A stretch of DNA of 22,121 nt from a virus: positions 1 through 22,121 of IMG/VR virus record IMGVR_UViG_3300012012_001320; one strand, given 5' to 3'. Below, piece by piece: positions 1 through 4,291 of the stretch (position 1 is the stretch's first letter; each line of letters opens with the position of its first letter). Position numbers and translations under genes: made by a program. The notes under the pieces are model-generated. The model was given only the letters and a program-made list of their open reading frames with translations. It made no database searches and was not told the DNA's origin.

Positions 1-54
1 GTACGTCAGGATCGCATTCTCTGGGGCTGGTGGGCCTGGAGGGGGTTTATCCTA

Positions 55-74
55 CGCATCCTCACAAACGCTGT
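55..74 (+). repeat. 20-nt direct repeat, copy 1
   Basis: CGCATCCTCACAAACGCTGT here is repeated exactly at 119-138, 64 nt downstream. Similarity extends to both sides: TTTATCCT precedes and TGGT follows both copies, with small changes, giving a unit of about 33 nt. Confidence 0.8.
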
Positions 75-118
75 ATTGGTGCGGGTTTTCGCGTAGTAGG
101 ATGTTTTTTTTATCCTCA

Positions 119-138
119 CGCATCCTCACAAACGCTGT
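119..138 (+). repeat. 20-nt direct repeat, copy 2
   Basis: Exact second copy of the 55-74 repeat, preceded by an eight-T run at 104-111. The T run lies between AGGAT (98-102) and ATCCT (112-116), a short inverted repeat. Confidence 0.8.
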
Positions 139-252
139 GCTGGTCGATGTTCTATCCTCCTACGGCGGCTCAACTCACCGCATTCTCGACGAGGTGATCC
201 CATCCCGGGAAGGCGCTTGCGTGGTCTTCGGGGCCGTTTTTGTCCCCGCACG

Positions 253-325
253 CTGTGGGATTTCGGCTCAAAATCCCCTCACGCTGTGGGATTTGCGTTA
301 CACTTCCCCCACCACTGTGGGATTT
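253..325 (+). repeat. Three 31-nt-spaced copies of CTGTGGGATTT
   Basis: CTGTGGGATTT occurs at 253-263, 284-294 and 315-325, exactly 31 nt apart. The first two copies are longer (CACGCTGTGGGATTT at 249-263 and 280-294). An AAATCCC at 271-277 can pair with GGGATTT at 257-263 or at 288-294, so two mutually exclusive 7-bp hairpins are possible. The last GGGA also lies 6 nt before the GTG at 329 and could act as its weak ribosome binding site. Repeated sites one to three helical turns apart are typical of protein-binding arrays, but the function here is unknown. Confidence 0.7.
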
Positions 326-328
326 GCC

Positions 329-817
329 GTGACCCGCCGCCCCCCGCTCTCCTATGACCAACTCGACAACCTGCCCGAGCGCCCGCGCTTCGTTCGGGTG
401 TCCGTGTGCGAGCCCCTCCTGGCCATCGCCTGCGCCTTGTTCCCGGCCTCACGCCCCGGGGCCTCGTGCGGGGCCGCGCTGGCCTATTGGCTGGGCTCTG
501 GCCCGATCGGCAGGGCCACGGCCTACCCGGTGAGCGACGCCAGCCTGCATGACGCCCACATGGCCGGCGCCGTGGAGCTGCTACGGGCCCTCGGCCGCGC
601 TGGCGCCCCATCCACCCGGGTCGACGTGACCACCCCGCCGGACAACTGGCGCGTGCACGCCGCGTGGGCCCTGTGGTCAGGCCTGGAGCTGCCCGACGCT
701 ACCCGGCGCCTCCTCGCCGCGGGGATCGTCTCGCACCCCCTCTACGGGGCAGCGTCGGCCCCGATCCTCGCCGCGCTGCCCTCGGTCGATCCGATGCGGC
801 GCGAGCCCGACGTGTAG
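329..817 (+). CDS. Hypothetical protein, 162 aa
   Basis: I do not recognise this protein. I chose the GTG at 329 because coding character (strong GC at third positions) begins there. The open frame extends back to an ATG at 101, but that part is repeat sequence. The protein is alanine/leucine/proline rich with no clear signal peptide or membrane helix. Two stretches look helical, one around residues 25-50 (EPLLAIACALF) and one around 110-135 (WRVHAAWALWSG). It lies upstream of the ribbon-helix-helix gene, separated by 45 nt that contain a palindrome. No function can be assigned; its place at the left of a packaging module suggests a small phage accessory protein. Confidence 0.6.
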   Translation: MTRRPPLSYDQLDNLPERPRFVRVSVCEPLLAIACALFPASRPGASCGAALAYWLGSGPIGRATAYPVSDASLHDAHMAGAVELLRALGRAGAPSTRVDVTTPPDNWRVHAAWALWSGLELPDATRRLLAAGIVSHPLYGAASAPILAALPSVDPMRREPDV

Positions 818-823
818 CCGCTG

Positions 824-849
824 GCGCTTGCGCGGTAACCGCGCTTGCG
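824..849 (+). promoter_or_regulatory. Palindrome and direct repeats, candidate operator/promoter
   Basis: GCGCGGT at 830-836 and ACCGCGC at 838-844 form a perfect 7-bp inverted repeat around one base. It is overlapped by two direct copies of GCGCTTGCG (824-832 and 841-849). A weak promoter reading is TTGCGC (828-833), a 17-nt spacer and TAGGCT (851-856). The site ends 18 nt before the start of a ribbon-helix-helix gene. Proteins of that fold commonly bind palindromes in front of their own genes, so autoregulation is a reasonable inference. Confidence 0.45.
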
Positions 850-862
850 ATAGGCTCCGATC

Positions 863-1042
863 ATGGAACCTCGCATCGACCGCCGCCGCAAGCCGCCCGG
901 GGAGAGCCCCCGGGTCACCGTCGCCTTTCGCGTCGATCCTGACCTACGGCTCTGCGCTGAGCGGATCGCCGCCGATCGTGGCGTCCCCGCCGCCACCATA
1001 CTCCGCGACGCCCTCGCCCGCGGGCTGGCCCAGGAGCCATGA
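863..1042 (+). CDS. Ribbon-helix-helix DNA-binding protein, 59 aa
   Basis: This short protein reads as a ribbon-helix-helix (Arc/CopG/MetJ class) DNA-binding protein. A basic N-terminus (residues 4-11, RIDRRRKP) is followed by a beta strand (PRVTVAFRVD, about 16-25), helix 1 (about 26-40, LRLCAERIAADRG) and helix 2 (about 42-56, PAATILRDALARGL). Proteins of this fold dimerise through the strand, which inserts in the DNA major groove, and usually act as repressors. The stop overlaps the next start (ATGA at 1039-1042), so the two are probably translationally coupled. A perfect palindrome at 830-844 just upstream is a plausible self-operator. It could also be a phage regulator acting on the left-end repeats. 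The fold is fairly clear; the target is inferred. Confidence 0.7.
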   Translation: MEPRIDRRRKPPGESPRVTVAFRVDPDLRLCAERIAADRGVPAATILRDALARGLAQEP

Positions 1043-1329
1043 TGCCCTGCATCGCTACCGCCGCGCTGGCGGCCTCCCTCGCCATGGCCTCGGCCGTCGC
1101 CTCCCCGGGCGAGCTGGCGGCCTGCGCCGTGGTCGGCCTCGGGGCTCCGGGTGTCACACGCTGGCTCGCCTCGACGAACGGCGTGGAGGTCGAGCGCCTC
1201 GACGTGCTGGCGCTGCCCTCGATCGGGTGGGCGGAGTGGCCGCGGCGGCATCCTGTCCCGGCGCCGATGTCCGTGGCGGAGGCGGTCAGTCGACTGGAGC
1301 CCGGTCTACTTGTGGTGACTTGGAGGTAG
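1039..1329 (+). CDS. Hypothetical small protein, 96 aa
   Basis: Not recognised. The start ATG overlaps the stop of the ribbon-helix-helix gene, and a second ATG follows directly at 1042, so either could be used. The first 25 residues are alanine-rich and hydrophobic (ATAALAASLAMASAVAS) and could be a signal peptide or a transmembrane anchor, although there is no basic residue in front. The rest is a compact, tryptophan-containing sequence ending in VVTWR. The gene ends 3 nt before the TerS-like start. Position suggests a phage accessory protein of the packaging operon; no function is assigned. Confidence 0.6.
   Translation: MMPCIATAALAASLAMASAVASPGELAACAVVGLGAPGVTRWLASTNGVEVERLDVLALPSIGWAEWPRRHPVPAPMSVAEAVSRLEPGLLVVTWR
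1322..1326 (+). promoter_or_regulatory. Ribosome binding site of TerS-like gene
   Basis: GGAGG lies 6 nt before the ATG at 1333 and supports that start. It is one of the few strong Shine-Dalgarno sites in the rightward genes, most of which rely on overlapping stop/start codons. Confidence 0.6.
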
Positions 1330-1332
1330 GGC

Positions 1333-1767
1333 ATGGCTACCAAATATGACGACCCGGAAGTCATGGAGCCCGACATCATGCGGGCCTTTGAATTGCGTGT
1401 GGCCGGACTGACTTGGCGGGAGATCGGAGACAAGATCGATCGGTCTGAGTCACAGGTGCGCCGCTGGGCGCGCTTGCCGGCGTGGCGGAAAGAGGCGGAT
1501 CTGTACATCGCCGAGCGCCGCACCGCCCTAAAGGCGCAGGCGGCCGATCTGACCGATATGGCCATGTCTCGGCTAAAGGAGTTGATCGGGTCGACTGACG
1601 AAGGTGTGGCGATCAAGGCGATTACGCTGGTGGTCGACATCAACGCCGACGCGCTCTCCACGCCGACGCCGCCCAACGAGGTCAAGGTCACCACCGACGC
1701 CGAGGCCGCCAAACTCCTCGCCGGAGCCACGTCCCTGCCCACCCTCCCCGACGGGGTCGAAGGGTGA
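1333..1767 (+). CDS. terS: Terminase small subunit-like HTH protein
   Basis: Probable small terminase subunit, which recognises phage DNA and delivers it to the large subunit for packaging. Residues 14-50 read as a helix-turn-helix of the kind common in phage small terminases (MRAFELRVAGLTWREIGDKI, then SESQVRRWARLPAWRKE). A helical central region follows (about 50-110) and then a flexible acidic/proline C-terminus (TPTPPNEVKVTTDAEAAK). Its 144 aa are within the usual TerS range. The ATG at 1333 has GGAGG upstream. The stop overlaps the GTG of the next gene (GTGA at 1764-1767), and TerL lies one gene downstream. The HTH and context support the call; identity to a particular TerS family is not proven. 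Confidence 0.65.
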   Translation: MATKYDDPEVMEPDIMRAFELRVAGLTWREIGDKIDRSESQVRRWARLPAWRKEADLYIAERRTALKAQAADLTDMAMSRLKELIGSTDEGVAIKAITLVVDINADALSTPTPPNEVKVTTDAEAAKLLAGATSLPTLPDGVEG

Positions 1768-1970
1768 AGGGCTCGGGCCTGCGCGCCGAGTCCGTGACGG
1801 CCCTACGGGCGTCGCGCGGCCTGTCGCAGGCGGACCTCGCCGACCGCGTGGGCGTCAGTCGCCAGCAAATCAACCGCATCGAGCGGGGCCACGCCGATCC
1901 GCACCTGTCCACGGTGCGCGCCCTGTCGCAGGCCCTCGGCGTCCCTCTCGCCGACCTCGTCGACGAATGA
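1764..1970 (+). CDS. XRE/Cro-CI type HTH protein, 68 aa
   Basis: A compact helix-turn-helix protein of the XRE (Cro/CI) family. Residues 11-64 cover the whole five-helix domain, with the typical LRASRGLSQADLADRVGVS recognition region, then QQINRIERG and LSTVRALSQALGVPLADL. There is no extra domain, so it is probably a DNA-binding regulator acting as a dimer. It is sandwiched between the small and large terminase genes and overlaps both (GTGA at 1764, ATGA at 1967), so it is co-translated with packaging proteins. This is an odd place for a repressor-like protein. It might regulate the late operon or assist DNA recognition by the terminase. The fold is certain from the motif; the role is unknown. 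Confidence 0.85.
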   Translation: MKGSGLRAESVTALRASRGLSQADLADRVGVSRQQINRIERGHADPHLSTVRALSQALGVPLADLVDE

Positions 1971-4291
1971 GCGTCGAGCCGCACATCCTCGCCGCGGCCC
2001 AGTCGCGCCTGCACAACGCAAAGCAGGCGCCCCTCGCCTACGCGCGCCTGTGGGACAGCCCGCGCACCTCGCAGCGCCGGGCCCTGTCGAACGTGTGCGG
2101 GGCCGGCGTGTTCATCACGCTGATGCTCGGAGGGAACCGGTGTCTCGCCGGGGAGACGCTGATCGAGAACGCCGACACGGGCGAGCGGGTCAGGATCGAC
2201 AGCATCGCCGCCCCGATCCCGGTCTGGTCAACCGACGCCAACGGCCAGCGCGTGCGGACGATGGCCGAGGCCACGCCGCGCAAGGGGCCTGACCCGCTCT
2301 ACACCGTGACCCTCTCCACCGGGGTCACGTTCACCGCCACCCTGTGGCACCGCGTCCTCAACCGTCACCGGCAGTGGCAGCACGTCGGCGCGCTGCTGCC
2401 CGGCGACAGCCTTCACGGATGCGCTCTCTCCCCGCATCGGTCCATGCCGGACACCGCCCAGTCAGCTCGTGCCGAAGGTGATCGGCGTTTGACCGAAAAA
2501 GCTCAAGGTTCTCGATGCGGTTGTCGTCATTCAGGTTGTTCAAATGATGAACGACCTCGGTGGGGAGCAAGTAGCGCCCAAGGTGGGCCTCCATCACCAA
2601 GCGGTGCTCCCGAACATAGCCGCCCGGATGACGTTGACCGGGCCGGCGCTTCGCGTGGGGGTGCTGCTCAACCCACACCAGAATGTACCCATCGGCATCA
2701 CGAATCCGGCCGCCCTTCCAGTCGGGGTGACCAGCCCCAGGCCGAGGACCCCGGGGCTTCACCGCGATCCCATGCTTTCGGCACAGGGTCGAAATGCGCT
2801 GATCCGTTGTGCCGAGTTGATCGGCAATCCATCGGTGTGTCCGGTCCTCCGCAATCCACGAGCGGATCTGATCGATCGGCCATTCTCTGCCACGGTTCGG
2901 GTGCGCCATGCCAACCTCCTACGGTGGTAAGCGTAACCTACGCCCGCACGGATTACCACCACGATCTGCACGTCCCCGGCTTCGCCTGCTTTCGGGTTGA
3001 CGGCGTCACGCACCACAACACCGGAAAGTCAGTCGCCCTCGCCCAGTGGCTGATCGCCATGGCCGCCGGCATTGACGCCACCGTCACCGCGGCCTCTGGT
3101 AAGCCCCTGCGCTACGTCCTGGCCTGGGCGCTTTCCAACGGCATCCCGACTGACCAGATCCCCGAGGGCCCCGGCCGCGTGTGGGTCGCGTCCCCAACCT
3201 TCGCTGCCGCCGTCGAGCAGATCCGCCCGCACCTGCGCAAGCTGGCGCCCGCCGGCACCACCTTCTTGCGCTGGGACGACAAGCGATCCGAGGCCGAGCT
3301 GCGCCTACCCGGCGGCGGCGTCATCGTGTCGAAGTGCTATGCACAGTACGACGCGGACCCGCAGACCTGGGAGGGGGCCAACGTGCGCGCCCTGGGCCTC
3401 GATGAGCAGCCGAATTCCCGCGCCTGCCTGACCGCCGGCCTCAGTCGCCTCGTTGACCAGCGGGGCCGCTGCCTGTGGGCGCTGACCCCCCTCCGCGGGC
3501 AAGCGGACTGGCTCTACCGCCAGATCGTCAACCCGCAGCCCGGCGAGGAGCCCGCGCCGCCCGGCTTTGTGGTCCACCACCTCCACGGCGCAGACAATCC
3601 CCACGTCCCCCAGGACTGGCGCGAGATGATGCTCGCCTCTGTCCCGAAGTGGCAGCGCGCATCCCGCGACGTCGGCGCCTTCACCTCCCCTGAGGGGGCG
3701 ATCTACCCGTTCAGCCGCGGCCTGCACATCGTCCAGCCCTTCGCTATCCCGCGGAGTTGGCGCCGCTGGCTCGGCGTCGACTGGGGCGCCCGCGCGCCGC
3801 ACGCGGTCTGGGTCGCCGAGTCGCCCGCCGGGGAGCTGTACGTCTACCGGGAGCTGTACTACCGCCGCTCCACCCTGGAGCCCGCCATCACCGACCGCGC
3901 TTTTTGTGAGGCGATCCGCGCGCAGAGCGCCCTCGACGGGCCGGTGACCATCCTCGGGGTAGCGGACAGCGAGAGCCCCGGCGCCATCGCCGAGGCCGCC
4001 GGTCTGGGCCTCGCCCTCGCCCCCGCAGCCAAGGGCCCCGGGTCCGTGCTGGCCGGGATCACGTTGGTTGCGGCGCTCCTGGCCCCCGTCGACAGCATGT
4101 CGCAGGCCGAGATCACCCCCCGCCTTCGCTTCTTCGCGTCCTGCCCTATGGTGGCCAGCGAGGTCGAGGGGCTCAAGTGGGGCAAGCACCGGGACGGCGT
4201 AGATCCGCAGCCCGACCCCGCCTGTAGCGACCACGGCGCCGACGCGCTACGGTACGTCATTCAGTTTCGCCACGCCATGGGGCTCCGATGA
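1967..4291 (+). CDS. terL: Terminase large subunit, intein-containing precursor
   Basis: The large terminase is the ATPase and nuclease that cuts concatemeric DNA and pumps it into the prohead. The precursor has 774 aa. Removing the 293-aa intein (2141-3019) leaves 481 aa, a normal TerL length. The N-extein (58 aa) ends in GGNR and the C-extein starts TGKS, so splicing rebuilds the Walker A loop GGNRTGKS. In mature numbering the Walker B is LGLDEQ (D186, E187), followed by a coupling motif LWALTP. The RNase H-like nuclease shows acidic residues in LGVDWG (D312), VADSES (D374) and HGADALRY (D466). The ATG at 1967 overlaps the XRE gene stop, and the stop overlaps the portal ATG. Without splicing the P-loop is broken, so function depends on the intein. 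Confidence 0.93.
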   Translation: MSVEPHILAAAQSRLHNAKQAPLAYARLWDSPRTSQRRALSNVCGAGVFITLMLGGNRCLAGETLIENADTGERVRIDSIAAPIPVWSTDANGQRVRTMAEATPRKGPDPLYTVTLSTGVTFTATLWHRVLNRHRQWQHVGALLPGDSLHGCALSPHRSMPDTAQSARAEGDRRLTEKAQGSRCGCRHSGCSNDERPRWGASSAQGGPPSPSGAPEHSRPDDVDRAGASRGGAAQPTPECTHRHHESGRPSSRGDQPQAEDPGASPRSHAFGTGSKCADPLCRVDRQSIGVSGPPQSTSGSDRSAILCHGSGAPCQPPTVVSVTYARTDYHHDLHVPGFACFRVDGVTHHNTGKSVALAQWLIAMAAGIDATVTAASGKPLRYVLAWALSNGIPTDQIPEGPGRVWVASPTFAAAVEQIRPHLRKLAPAGTTFLRWDDKRSEAELRLPGGGVIVSKCYAQYDADPQTWEGANVRALGLDEQPNSRACLTAGLSRLVDQRGRCLWALTPLRGQADWLYRQIVNPQPGEEPAPPGFVVHHLHGADNPHVPQDWREMMLASVPKWQRASRDVGAFTSPEGAIYPFSRGLHIVQPFAIPRSWRRWLGVDWGARAPHAVWVAESPAGELYVYRELYYRRSTLEPAITDRAFCEAIRAQSALDGPVTILGVADSESPGAIAEAAGLGLALAPAAKGPGSVLAGITLVAALLAPVDSMSQAEITPRLRFFASCPMVASEVEGLKWGKHRDGVDPQPDPACSDHGADALRYVIQFRHAMGLR
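2358..2909 (-). CDS. HNH homing endonuclease, antisense inside intein
   Basis: A 183-aa HNH endonuclease encoded on the strand opposite to the intein that contains it. Residues 11-48 form a helix-turn-helix (DQIRSWIAEDRTHRWIADQL, then TTDQRISTLCRKHGI), probably for DNA binding. Residues 60-147 match the phage HNH_3-type core: GGYVREHRLVMEAHLGR, then catalytic TEVVHHLN (H121, H122), then DDNRIENLELF (N130, N134). The C-terminal 35 residues are Arg/Ala rich and antisense to intein splicing block B. The ATG at 2909 has a perfect AGGAGG (2920-2915) 5 nt upstream. The predicted role is cutting intein-less terL alleles to spread the intein. Family homology rules out a chance shadow ORF. A promoter on this strand is not evident. 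Confidence 0.93.
   Translation of the reverse strand: MAHPNRGREWPIDQIRSWIAEDRTHRWIADQLGTTDQRISTLCRKHGIAVKPRGPRPGAGHPDWKGGRIRDADGYILVWVEQHPHAKRRPGQRHPGGYVREHRLVMEAHLGRYLLPTEVVHHLNNLNDDNRIENLELFRSNADHLRHELTGRCPAWTDAGRERIREGCRRAAARRRAATAGDG
2915..2920 (-). promoter_or_regulatory. Shine-Dalgarno of the antisense HNH gene
   Basis: On the minus strand AGGAGG is followed by 5 nt and ATG. This is one of the strongest ribosome binding sites in the window, and it lies inside the intein coding sequence, showing that the HNH gene is arranged as an independently translated gene. Confidence 0.85.
2923..2960. repeat. 8-bp inverted repeat upstream of HNH gene
   Basis: GGTGGTAA at 2923-2930 and TTACCACC at 2953-2960 are perfect inverted repeats around 22 nt. 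On the minus strand the hairpin would end 2 nt before the AGGAGG of the HNH gene. On the plus strand it lies in the codons for the start of the C-terminal splicing blocks. Confidence 0.6.

Larger units (their letters stand above)
1..328. promoter_or_regulatory. Repeat-rich leader, probably non-coding
   Basis: This stretch is less GC-rich than the rest and includes a run of eight T at 104-111. It carries two families of short direct repeats: a 20-nt repeat at 55-74 and 119-138, and CTGTGGGATTT three times at 31-nt spacing. A frame is open from an ATG at 101 into the following gene, but its first 76 codons are made of these repeats and lack the GC-rich third positions of the real genes, so I treat it as non-coding. 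It could be a promoter/operator region, a binding site for a packaging or replication protein, or an origin. Nothing in it decides between these. Confidence 0.5.
2141..3019 (+). mobile_element. Intein in the TerL Walker A loop, 293 aa
   Basis: This is a cis-splicing intein by its end motifs. Block A is CLAGETLI with Cys1. Block B is around T67-L-W-H70 (GVTFTATLWHRVL), followed by QWQHVGALLPGDSL. The C-terminal blocks run from about 2924 and read DYHHDLHVPGFACFRVDG, ending in penultimate His292 and Asn293. The +1 residue is Thr, giving a class 1 pattern. Between the blocks (2420-2923) lie 168 aa rich in S, P, R, G and A that show no LAGLIDADG or HNH motif in this frame. The opposite strand of that segment encodes an HNH endonuclease. 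The segment is visibly less GC-rich than the flanking phage DNA. The splice sites are confident; splicing activity with such a linker is inferred from the need for an intact P-loop. Confidence 0.9.

Noticed and set aside
249-325. CRISPR-like array from the 31-nt-period repeats
   Set aside because: Only three short repeats of 11-15 nt with no proper 25-40-nt spacers and no cas genes nearby.
101-328. N-terminal extension of the first gene from ATG 101
   Set aside because: The extra 76 codons are built of direct repeats and lack GC-rich third positions; coding character begins near the GTG at 329.
2141-3019. Split intein, with TerL made as two separate genes
   Set aside because: The sense reading frame is continuous from 1967 to 4291 with no stop and no second start with a ribosome binding site before the C-terminal blocks, so a cis-splicing intein is simpler.
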